22,773 nt of DNA, taken from NCBI GenBank assembly GCA_036502925.1, contig DASXXS010000339.1, positions 1 to 22,773 of the forward strand, given 5' to 3'. Source of the DNA: VAZQ01 sp036502925. Lineage in GTDB: Bacteria; Pseudomonadota; Alphaproteobacteria; Rhizobiales; Xanthobacteraceae. The notes under the pieces were generated by a model that saw nothing but the letters and a program-made list of their open reading frames with translations, did no database searches and was not told the DNA's origin. The position numbers and the translations under genes are program-made. Shown here piece after piece: positions 8,048-14,380 of this stretch; the first letter of the stretch is position 1, and every line of letters begins with the position of its first letter.

Positions 8048-8608
8048 ATGGTGGTCCCCGTTCCATTGCTGGGCGCCGAGATCGGATCAACCCGGCTTGA
8101 AATCTGCGTCGCCGATATCACCACGCTTGCGGTCGACGCCCTCGTCAACGCCGCCAATGCGTCGCTCAAGGGCGGCGGCGGCGTCGATGGCGCGATTCAC
8201 CGCGCCGCCGGAGCGGGCCTGCTGGCGGAATGCCGCCGCCTCGGCGGCTGCCCGACCGGATCCGCCAAGATCACGCGCGGCTACGCGCTGCCGGCCAAAC
8301 ACGTCATTCACGCGGTCGGCCCGGTCTGGGCCGGCGGCAACGCCAACGAGGATGCCCTGCTCGCCTCCTGCTATCGCGTGGCGCTGGCGCTCGCCGCCGC
8401 GCACGGCCTGCGCTCGATCGCGTTTCCGGCGATCTCGACCGGCATCTACGGGTTCCCGCCCGACCGGGCGGCGCGGATCGCGGTCGCCACCGTCGCCGCG
8501 GAGATCACGGGCGCGCCGCGCGCGCTCGAGCGCGTCGTGTTCTGCTGCTTTTCACCAGCGGCCGCCGACCATCATCGCGCTGCGTTCGCGGCATCGGGCT
8601 TGCAGTGA
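8048..8608 (+). CDS. Macro-domain protein, O-acetyl-ADP-ribose deacetylase-like (YmdB type)
   Basis: A 186-residue protein that is essentially one macro domain. Family markers are ADITTLAVDALVNAANASL (the Asp and Asn contact ADP-ribose), GGGGVDGAIHRAAG, CPTGSAKITRGYALPAKHVIHAVGP and FPAISTGIYGFP. The match to E. coli YmdB is close along its whole length, and the catalytic Asp of GVDGAIH is kept. Enzymes of this group remove acetyl from O-acetyl-ADP-ribose and can reverse ADP-ribosylation; YmdB also inhibits RNase III. The gene begins 9 bases after the patatin stop with no good Shine-Dalgarno, so translational coupling is likely. It converges with the acyl-CoA dehydrogenase gene across a large inverted repeat. 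Confidence 0.92.
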   Translation: MVVPVPLLGAEIGSTRLEICVADITTLAVDALVNAANASLKGGGGVDGAIHRAAGAGLLAECRRLGGCPTGSAKITRGYALPAKHVIHAVGPVWAGGNANEDALLASCYRVALALAAAHGLRSIAFPAISTGIYGFPPDRAARIAVATVAAEITGAPRALERVVFCCFSPAAADHHRAAFAASGLQ

Positions 8609-8632
8609 ATTTGCGCTGTCTCATGCGCCAAC

Positions 8633-8707
8633 CTTGTCCCGGGCCCCGACCCGGGACCGTTCCAAATGCCGGAGCCCGTAACGGTCCCGGCTCAAGGCCG
8701 GGACAAG
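8633..8707. repeat. Inverted-repeat (BIME-like) element between convergent genes
   Basis: Two ~28-base arms (8633-8661 and 8680-8707) are near-perfect reverse complements. Each arm is also a perfect 8-bp hairpin by itself: GTCCCGGG/CCCGGGAC at 8636-8643 and 8650-8657, and GTCCCGGC/GCCGGGAC at 8684-8691 and 8697-8704. The two hairpins differ at one base pair, changed on both sides. It lies between the convergent macro-domain and acyl-CoA dehydrogenase genes and could act as a bidirectional terminator, although no T-run follows. It resembles interspersed palindromic repeats of alphaproteobacterial genomes. Confidence 0.9.
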
Positions 8708-8722
8708 CGGCAGTTTCCGGCC

Positions 8723-9898
8723 TCAATACGAGCGCGGCAGGCCGAGCACATGCTCGGCCAGGTAGGACAAGATCAGATTGGTCGAGATCGGGGCCACCTG
8801 GTAGAGGCGGGTCTCGCGGAACTTGCGCTCGATGTCGAATTCCTCGGCGAAACCGAAGCCGCCATGAGTCTGCACGCAGGTCTCGGCCGCCGCCCAGGAG
8901 GCCTCGGCGGCCAGCAGCTTGGCCATATTGGCTTCCGCCCCGCAGTCGTGTCCGGCCTGGTACTTTGCGGCCGCCGCCCGCACCATCAGCTCGGCGGCGC
9001 GCATTTGCGCATAGGCGCGCGCGATCGGAAACTGCACGCCCTGATTCTGCCCGATCGGCCGGTCGAAGACCCGGCGCTCCTTGGCATAGGCGACGGCCTT
9101 CTCGCTGAACCACTTGGCGTCGCCGATGCACTCGGCCGCGATCAGGATGCGCTCGGCATTCATGCCGGAGAGAATGTAACGGAAGCCTTCGCCCTCCTCG
9201 CCGATCAGGTTCTCGGCCGGCACCCGCAAATCATCGAAGAAGATTTCAGTGGTGGCATGGTTCATCATGGTGCGGATCGGATTGATCCTGATGCTGGCGC
9301 CGGCGGCCAGCCGCATGTCGATCAGGAACATCGAAAGCCCGTGCGTGCGCGTCTTGGCGGCCGCGCGCGGCGTGGTGCGGGCAATGAGCAGCATGAGGTC
9401 GGAATGCTCGGCGCGCGAGGTCCAGACCTTCTGACCGTTGATGACATAGTGATCGGCCTCGCGCCGGGCCGTGGTGGCGAGGCTCAGCATATCGGAGCCC
9501 GAGGTCGGCTCGGTGACCCCGAAGGCTTGCAGCCGCAATTCTCCGTGCGCGATCGGCGGCAGCCAGCGCGACTTCTGCACCGCGCTGCCGTGCCGCAGCA
9601 GCGTGCCCATCGTGTACATCTGGGCATGGCAGGCGGAACCATTGCCGCCGCAGGCATGGATCTCCTCCAGGATGGCGGCAGCCTCGATCAGGGTGAGACC
9701 GCTGCCGCCAAATTCCTCCGGGATCAAGGCGGCGAGAAAGCCGGCTTCCGTCAACGCCTTGACGAATTCGGTCGGATAGGCGCGCTCGCGATCGAGCTGG
9801 CGCCAATATTCGCCGGGAAACTTGCCGCAGAGCGCGCGCACGGACGCGCGGATTTGCGCGAGATTGCCGGCAGAGCTGTCAGGGCCGCTGTCCGTCAT
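8723..9898 (-). CDS. Acyl-CoA dehydrogenase (LCAD/isovaleryl-type catalytic Glu)
   Basis: A 391-residue FAD enzyme that introduces a 2,3 double bond into an acyl-CoA. Family motifs are AFGVTEPTSGSD (about residues 125-136), YVINGQKVWTSRAEHSD (151-167), the RRVFDRPIGQNQGVQF helix and QTHGGFGFAEEF near the C-terminus. At the position of the medium-chain catalytic Glu (YEGT) it has APIS. Instead it has Glu249 in NAERILIA, where long-chain and isovaleryl-CoA dehydrogenases place their base, so it is probably active and of that group. The ATG at 9898 has no clear Shine-Dalgarno. It is the last gene of the minus-strand block, 32 bases after the MaoC gene, and would supply the first oxidation step for the adjacent hydratase and dehydrogenase. 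Confidence 0.92.
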   Translation of the reverse strand: MTDSGPDSSAGNLAQIRASVRALCGKFPGEYWRQLDRERAYPTEFVKALTEAGFLAALIPEEFGGSGLTLIEAAAILEEIHACGGNGSACHAQMYTMGTLLRHGSAVQKSRWLPPIAHGELRLQAFGVTEPTSGSDMLSLATTARREADHYVINGQKVWTSRAEHSDLMLLIARTTPRAAAKTRTHGLSMFLIDMRLAAGASIRINPIRTMMNHATTEIFFDDLRVPAENLIGEEGEGFRYILSGMNAERILIAAECIGDAKWFSEKAVAYAKERRVFDRPIGQNQGVQFPIARAYAQMRAAELMVRAAAAKYQAGHDCGAEANMAKLLAAEASWAAAETCVQTHGGFGFAEEFDIERKFRETRLYQVAPISTNLILSYLAEHVLGLPRSY

Positions 9899-9910
9899 AG
9901 CGGTATCAAT

Positions 9911-9940
9911 ATTACACCGTCGGCGCGCAATTACACCGTC
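9911..9940. repeat. 11-bp direct repeat at the MaoC gene stop
   Basis: ATTACACCGTC occurs at 9911-9921 and again at 9930-9940, starting 19 bases apart. The second copy includes the last codons and stop of the MaoC gene; the first lies in the 32-base gap before the acyl-CoA dehydrogenase start. It looks like a small duplication of the gene end. Confidence 0.7.
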
Positions 9941-10791
9941 AGCTCGCAGCGGCCATTGTTGAGCGCGATCACATCGCGTTCAACCACGCGGGCGCGGAAG
10001 CTGACGATCGGCCCGTCGCGCCACATCTCGGTGCGGATGGTCTCGCCCGGGAAGACCGGCGCCGAATAGCGGCCGCTGATGGACTTGAGCCGGTCCGGAT
10101 CATGGTCGCAGAGGCATTTCAGGATGCCGTGGCAGGCGATGCCGAAGCTCGCCAGCCCATGCAGGATCGGACGTGGAAAGCCGGCCGCCCTGGCGACGGC
10201 GGGATCGACATGCAACGGATTGGGGTCGCCGCTGAGCCGGTAGATCAGGGCCGCTTCCGGCCGCGTTGCCCGATCGCACACGAGATCGGGTGCGCGCGCC
10301 GGGATCGGATGCACCGCCGGCGCCGCGCGCGCCGGCCCGCCGAAGCCGCCATCCCCGCGGCAGAAAGTGGTCTGCGTCACGCTGGCGATTTTTTCGCCGC
10401 TCGCGCCATCGATCAGCTCGCGCTCGGAATAGACCAGCGCGCCCTTGCCGGCGCCCTTGTCGATGATCTCGGTGACGCGGGTGCGGCCGACCGCGGTGCC
10501 GCGCGGAGCCAGCGGGCGATGCAGGACGAGCCCCTGCTCGCCGGCCACGACCTTGACCCAATCGATGCCGGTATCGAGATCGCGCACCCAGAAGCCGGGC
10601 CAGCCGAGCACCGCCGCGAAGGTCGGCAGCACCTTGAGGTTCTTTTCGTGGACGAAGGGCAGCTCGTTCTCGTCCACGGGATCGCGGCCGAGCCCGACGC
10701 CGAGGGCGTAGAGTATGGCGTCCTTCTCGGTGTAGGCCTGCGTGACCTCGGGAATTTTCAGCGCCAGAAGCTTGCCGTAGTTGATCGACAT
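9931..10791 (-). CDS. MaoC-like (R)-specific enoyl-CoA hydratase, MFE-2 hydratase-2 type
   Basis: A 286-residue double-hotdog hydratase like the hydratase-2 domain of peroxisomal multifunctional enzyme 2. An N-terminal half without catalytic residues (ALGVGLGRDPVDENELPFVHEKNLKVLPTFAAVLG) precedes the hydratase-2 signature YRLSGDPNPLHVDP, with Asp189 and His194 as the expected catalytic pair, then GFPRPILHGL. It adds water to trans-2-enoyl-CoA to give (R)-3-hydroxyacyl-CoA. Its ATG at 10791 directly abuts the stop of the upstream short-chain dehydrogenase at 10792 with no spacer, which implies tight translational coupling. Together the two proteins correspond to the two halves of MFE-2. The native substrate, a fatty acyl-CoA or an aromatic-derived acyl-CoA, is not determined. 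Confidence 0.92.
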   Translation of the reverse strand: MSINYGKLLALKIPEVTQAYTEKDAILYALGVGLGRDPVDENELPFVHEKNLKVLPTFAAVLGWPGFWVRDLDTGIDWVKVVAGEQGLVLHRPLAPRGTAVGRTRVTEIIDKGAGKGALVYSERELIDGASGEKIASVTQTTFCRGDGGFGGPARAAPAVHPIPARAPDLVCDRATRPEAALIYRLSGDPNPLHVDPAVARAAGFPRPILHGLASFGIACHGILKCLCDHDPDRLKSISGRYSAPVFPGETIRTEMWRDGPIVSFRARVVERDVIALNNGRCELTV

Positions 10792-11709
10792 TCACACCGG
10801 GTCCCACGAGAAGACGTCGCCGGAGCGCTCGAGCGGCGTCAGCGCGGGGCCGAAGGCGCCCTTGAGCTGCTGGTCGAGCTTTTCCGCAGTCCAGCCGTCG
10901 GAGCGGTGGAGCGAGCGGATCGGGCGCGGCTGGTTGAACAGGAAGATCTCGTTGTTGCGCACCGCGAACACCTGTCCGGATATGCCTTCGGCGCGCTCGG
11001 AAGCGAGATAGACGACCAGCGGAGCGATCTTTTCCGGCGTCATCTCCTGGAAGCGCTCGATGCGCCGCTTGTCCTCCTCGGTCGCCGCCGGAATCGAATC
11101 GATCATGCGGGTCCAGGCGAACGGCGCGATGCAGTTGGAGCGCACCTTGAAGCGCGCCATGTCGAGCGCGACGCCGCGCGACAGCCCCATGATGCCGAGC
11201 TTCGCGGCCATGTAATTGGCCTGGCCGAAATTGCCGATCAGGCCCGAGGTCGAGGTCATGTGGACGAAAGCGCCCGCACTCTGCGCGCGAAAATGGGTCG
11301 CGCAGGCGCGGCTCATGTTGAACGCGCCGTGCAGATGCACGGCGATCACATCCGACCAGTCGGACCAGCTCATCTTGTGGAAGATGACGTCGCGCAGGAT
11401 GCCGGCATTGTTGACCAGGATATCCACGCGCCCGAAGGCCGCGAGCGCGGCCTGAACGATCGCATCGGCATTCTGCGGCTCGGCGATCGAGAGCGTCGAG
11501 ACGATCGCCTCGCCGCCGCCCCGGCGGATTGCATCGACCACGTCCTGCGCGGGTCCGGCGTCGCTGCCGGCGCCCTGCAGGTTCGCCCCGAGGTCGCAGA
11601 CCAACACCCGCGCCCCCTCCTGCGCCAGCAGGAGCGCGATGGCGCGGCCGATGCCGCGCCCCCCGCCGGTGACGATGGCGACCTTTCCGGCGACGATCCC
11701 CTGCGCCAT
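10792..11709 (-). CDS. Short-chain dehydrogenase, (R)-3-hydroxyacyl-CoA dehydrogenase of MFE-2 type
   Basis: A 305-residue SDR from the ATG at 11709. It has the cofactor loop TGGGRGIG (residues 14-21), NNAG (100-103) and a Ser153/Tyr166/Lys170 triad within TSTSGLIGNFGQANYMAAK, a stretch very like the dehydrogenase part of MFE-2. The C-terminus extends about 50 residues beyond a FabG-size SDR, ending in RSDGWTAEKLDQQL. I reject the upstream in-frame start at 12099 because that extension is antisense or out of frame to the MetE-like gene and has no SDR content. Two bases separate it from the upstream MetE-like stop and none from the MaoC gene. Predicted role: NAD(P)-dependent oxidation of 3-hydroxyacyl-CoA after the MaoC hydratase. 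A reductive direction is also possible. Confidence 0.9.
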   Translation of the reverse strand: MAQGIVAGKVAIVTGGGRGIGRAIALLLAQEGARVLVCDLGANLQGAGSDAGPAQDVVDAIRRGGGEAIVSTLSIAEPQNADAIVQAALAAFGRVDILVNNAGILRDVIFHKMSWSDWSDVIAVHLHGAFNMSRACATHFRAQSAGAFVHMTSTSGLIGNFGQANYMAAKLGIMGLSRGVALDMARFKVRSNCIAPFAWTRMIDSIPAATEEDKRRIERFQEMTPEKIAPLVVYLASERAEGISGQVFAVRNNEIFLFNQPRPIRSLHRSDGWTAEKLDQQLKGAFGPALTPLERSGDVFSWDPV

Positions 11710-11711
11710 CG

Positions 11712-12818
11712 CTATTCCCCCCAGACCTCCTGCGCCACCTCGACGATCATGCGCAGCTTGGCCCACTGCTCGTCCTCGCCGAGGATATTGCCCTCCTCGG
11801 TCGAGGCGAAGCCGCATTGCGGCGACAGGCAGAGCTGCTGCAAATCGACGAACTCCGCCGCCGCATCGATGCGGCGCTTGATCGTGTCCTTCGATTCGAG
11901 CATGCCGCTCTTGGAGGTGACGAGGCCGAGCACCACCGTCTTGTCGGGCGGAACGAACCGCAACGGCTCGAAGCCGCCGGCGCGCTCGCTGTCGTATTCC
12001 ATGAAATAGCCGTGCACCTTGATGGTGTCGAACAGGATTTCCGCGACCGGATCGTAGCCGCCGCTCGCCACGAAGCTCGAGCGGAAATTGCCGCGGCACA
12101 GATGCATGGTGATGGTCATGTCGGAGGGGATATCGCTGATCGCCGTGTTGATCATGTCGGCATAAATCCTGGGCAGCGCGGCCGGATCATCGCCGCGCGC
12201 CGCAACCTGCGCCCGCAGCGCCGGATCGCACAGATAGGCCAGATTGACCTCGTCCAGCTGCAGATAGCGGCAGCCGGCGTCCGCAAAAGCGCGCACCACC
12301 TGTCGGTAGCTGTGGCCGAGGTCGCGGTAGAAATCCTCCATCGCCGGATAGATCGATGCCGGCACCGCCTCGCGGCCGTAGCGGAAGTGCAGCGTCGAGG
12401 GCGACGGAATGGTCATCTTCGGCATGACCTTGGCGTGCGCGGCCACGAACTTGAAATGCGCGAGCATCGGGTGGCCGTGAAAGGCGCCGAGCTTGTGCTT
12501 GAGCCGCAGCAGGATGGGCCGCGGCTGCGGCCCCTTGAACAGCATCTTGCGCTCGCCGTAGTAGGACTCGACGCCGTCGAGCCCGACCAGGAAATCGGTC
12601 TGCCAGGAGGCGCGGCGGAATTCGCCGTCGGTGACGGATTTGAGCCCGACCGCCTCCTGCTTGCCGATCACCGCCGCGATCTCGCGGTCCTCGATGGCGG
12701 CAAGCCCATCGGCGCCGATCTCGCCGCGCTCGTGCCTGCCGCGCGCGTCCTTGAGCGCAGCCGGCCGCAGCAGGCTGCCCACATGGTCGGCGCGAAACGG
12801 CGGCTTGGTTCGTTGCAT
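11712..12818 (-). CDS. MetE-like cobalamin-independent methyltransferase, copy 1
   Basis: A 368-residue protein equal to the C-terminal catalytic half of MetE (core-MetE or YxjG/YxjH-like), without the N-terminal folate-binding half. The zinc ligands are in place: His239 and Cys241 (TMHLCRGNFRS), Glu274 (YFMEYDS) and Cys335 (SPQCGFAS). The N-terminal FRADHVGSLLRP is the usual opening of this family. Known members methylate homocysteine using methyltetrahydrofolate or another donor; the MesA-D families are folate-independent examples. Here the gene sits in an aromatic-degradation block, next to a close paralogue of identical length, and two bases before a short-chain dehydrogenase gene, so a catabolic methyl transfer is worth considering. 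The ATG at 12818 has only a weak upstream AAGG. Fold and metal site are secure; the methyl donor is unknown. Confidence 0.88.
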   Translation of the reverse strand: MQRTKPPFRADHVGSLLRPAALKDARGRHERGEIGADGLAAIEDREIAAVIGKQEAVGLKSVTDGEFRRASWQTDFLVGLDGVESYYGERKMLFKGPQPRPILLRLKHKLGAFHGHPMLAHFKFVAAHAKVMPKMTIPSPSTLHFRYGREAVPASIYPAMEDFYRDLGHSYRQVVRAFADAGCRYLQLDEVNLAYLCDPALRAQVAARGDDPAALPRIYADMINTAISDIPSDMTITMHLCRGNFRSSFVASGGYDPVAEILFDTIKVHGYFMEYDSERAGGFEPLRFVPPDKTVVLGLVTSKSGMLESKDTIKRRIDAAAEFVDLQQLCLSPQCGFASTEEGNILGEDEQWAKLRMIVEVAQEVWGE

Positions 12819-12875
12819 CGAGGAGACCTTAGTTCAAACGCTTTGTTCGGGACAGGCGCCAGCGCATGCCTTCAG

Positions 12876-13030
12876 GTCGTCCCGGCGAAAGCAGGGACCC
12901 ATACACCGTGCCCGCACGATCCGCTGCGGCGGCATAGCCCGTCGAAGACGGGCGTAAACGCCCTGATGTCGGGTCCCGGTGCCATAAGCGCGTTTACGCG
13001 CGTCTTCGACGCGCTATGGGCCGGGACGAC
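12876..13030. repeat. Composite nested palindromic element (BIME-like)
   Basis: The outer ends are GTCGTCCCGGC (12876-12886) and its exact reverse complement (13020-13030). The left end continues as a type also seen at 14261, with the shared core GCGAAAGCAGGG. Inside, two copies of a ~40-base element (12931-12970 and 12981-13020) face each other; their 28-base arms at 12934-12961 and 12990-13017 differ at 2 of 28 positions. Each copy forms its own hairpin, CCCGTC-GAA-GACGGG on the left and GCGCGTC-TTC-GACGCGC on the right. It occupies most of the 244-base gap between the two MetE-like genes. Confidence 0.9.
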
Positions 13031-13062
13031 GCAGATGTGTGCAGGGACGATATCGAAACGCA

Positions 13063-14169
13063 TCACCCCCACACCTCTTGGGCCAGCTCCACGATCATGC
13101 GCAGCTTCGCCCATTGCTGCTCTTCGGCCAGGATATTGCCTTCCTCGGTCGAGGCGAAGCCGCATTGCGGCGACAGGCAGCACTGCTCGAGCGCCACGTA
13201 ATCCGTGGCCTCCTCGATACGCCGCTTGATGTCGTCCCTGTCCTCCAGCGTGCCGCTCTTGGAGGTGACGAGGCCGAGCACCACGGCCTTGTTTCCCTTG
13301 GGCAGGAAGCGCAGCGGCTCGAAGCCGCCGGCGCGCGCGCTGTCATATTCGAGGAAGTAGCCGTCGTAGCTCACGCCGCCCAGGAGCCGCTCGGCGACCG
13401 GCTCGTAGCCGCCCTCCGACACCCAGGTGGAGCGGAAATTGCCGCGGCAGACATGGGTGGTGATGGTCATGTCGGCGGGCTTGCCGGCGAGCGCCGCATT
13501 GATGACGCCCTGATAGATTTTCGGCAGTTCGTCCACCCACGGCATGCGCTCGCGCGCGGCCTTCATCTCGTCGGGCGAGCACAGATACGCCCAGACGGTG
13601 TCGTCGAACTGCAGGTACCGGCAACCGGCGTCATAGAACGCCTTCACCGCCTTCCGGTAGGTGTGGCCGAGGTCGTCGAAGAAGCCGTCCATGTCGGGAT
13701 AGATGCTTTTTGGAATGCCGTCCTTGGGCAGGCGGAAATGCAGCACCGGCGGCGCCGGGATGCACATCTTGGGCATCACCCTGGCGTGGGCTTTGAGGAA
13801 CCGGAAATGCTCGAGCATCGGATGGTTCAACGGGAAGTCGAGCTTGCCGACAATGCGCACGGCCTCCGGCTTGGTCTCGACGCCGTGGAACTTGATGCCG
13901 TGGTCGAGCGTGAGCTTCTCGCAGCCGGTAAGCCCCCAGAAGAAATCAAAGTGCCACCACGAGCGGCGGTATTCCCCGTCGGTCGCGAGCTTGAGCCCGA
14001 CCTCTTCCTGCTTCCTGATGATCTTCTCGATCTCGCGGTCCTCGACCGCGCGGAGCTCTCCGGCCGTGATCGCGCCCTTTTCGCGCCGGGCGCGCGCCGC
14101 CTTGATCGGCGCGGAGCGCAGCAGGCTGCCGACCTCGTCGGCGCGAAACGGCGGCTTGGATCGCTGCAT
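13063..14169 (-). CDS. MetE-like cobalamin-independent methyltransferase, copy 2
   Basis: A second 368-residue core-MetE protein, paralogous to the one at 11712 (same length, same opening MQRSKPPFRADEVGSLLR, near-identical C-terminus SPQCGFASTEEGNIL and QWAKLRMIVE). Zinc ligands are His239 and Cys241 (TTHVCRGNFRS), Glu274 (YFLEYDS) and Cys336. The middle part differs most (about residues 70-115 and 195-215), where substrate or donor specificity may lie. The ATG at 14169 has a strong AAGGAG eight bases upstream and supersedes a longer frame that opens at 14985 antisense to ligC. A repeat-filled 244-base gap separates it from copy 1, and a 211-base gap with another inverted repeat separates it from ligC. 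The exact reaction is not certain. Confidence 0.88.
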   Translation of the reverse strand: MQRSKPPFRADEVGSLLRSAPIKAARARREKGAITAGELRAVEDREIEKIIRKQEEVGLKLATDGEYRRSWWHFDFFWGLTGCEKLTLDHGIKFHGVETKPEAVRIVGKLDFPLNHPMLEHFRFLKAHARVMPKMCIPAPPVLHFRLPKDGIPKSIYPDMDGFFDDLGHTYRKAVKAFYDAGCRYLQFDDTVWAYLCSPDEMKAARERMPWVDELPKIYQGVINAALAGKPADMTITTHVCRGNFRSTWVSEGGYEPVAERLLGGVSYDGYFLEYDSARAGGFEPLRFLPKGNKAVVLGLVTSKSGTLEDRDDIKRRIEEATDYVALEQCCLSPQCGFASTEEGNILAEEQQWAKLRMIVELAQEVWG

Positions 14170-14260
14170 GAGGGCGCTCCTTGGAATTTGTTGGTTGATT
14201 ATCGCTAGCGCGGAACGGAGCGCAAGCAAAGCCTGGTGCGCGGGCGGTAATCTTCCGCGT

Positions 14261-14345
14261 GTCGCCCCTGCGAAAGCAGGGGCCCATACGCCGAGCTCTC
14301 TCGAACGGCTGCGGAGTATGGGTCCCTGCTTTCGCAAGGGACGAC
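14261..14345. repeat. Inverted repeat, GCGAAAGC-core family
   Basis: The arms 14261-14289 and 14316-14345 are reverse complements apart from a one-base insertion and two substitutions. Each is itself a hairpin around GAAA/TTTC, for example CCCCTGC-GAAA-GCAGGGG in the left arm. A third copy of the same ~29-base unit is at 12876-12904. It lies in the gap between ligC and MetE-like copy 2. Similar GCGAAAGC palindromes are common between genes in alphaproteobacteria, by recall and not checked. Confidence 0.88.
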
Positions 14346-14380
14346 GCATGCTCCGCGGCCCGGCTCTTGGCAATAAAAAG

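Noticed and set aside
8609..8722. Classical rho-independent terminator
   Set aside because: Strong hairpins are present but no run of T follows on either strand, so only a possible terminator role is noted.
11710..12099. N-terminal extension of the short-chain dehydrogenase from 12099
   Set aside because: It overlaps the MetE-like gene out of frame; the SDR fold begins right after the ATG at 11709.
8666..13229. Long plus-strand frames opposite the acyl-CoA dehydrogenase, MaoC/SDR and MetE-like genes
   Set aside because: They mirror the codon bias of the genes beneath them and cross gene boundaries and repeats.
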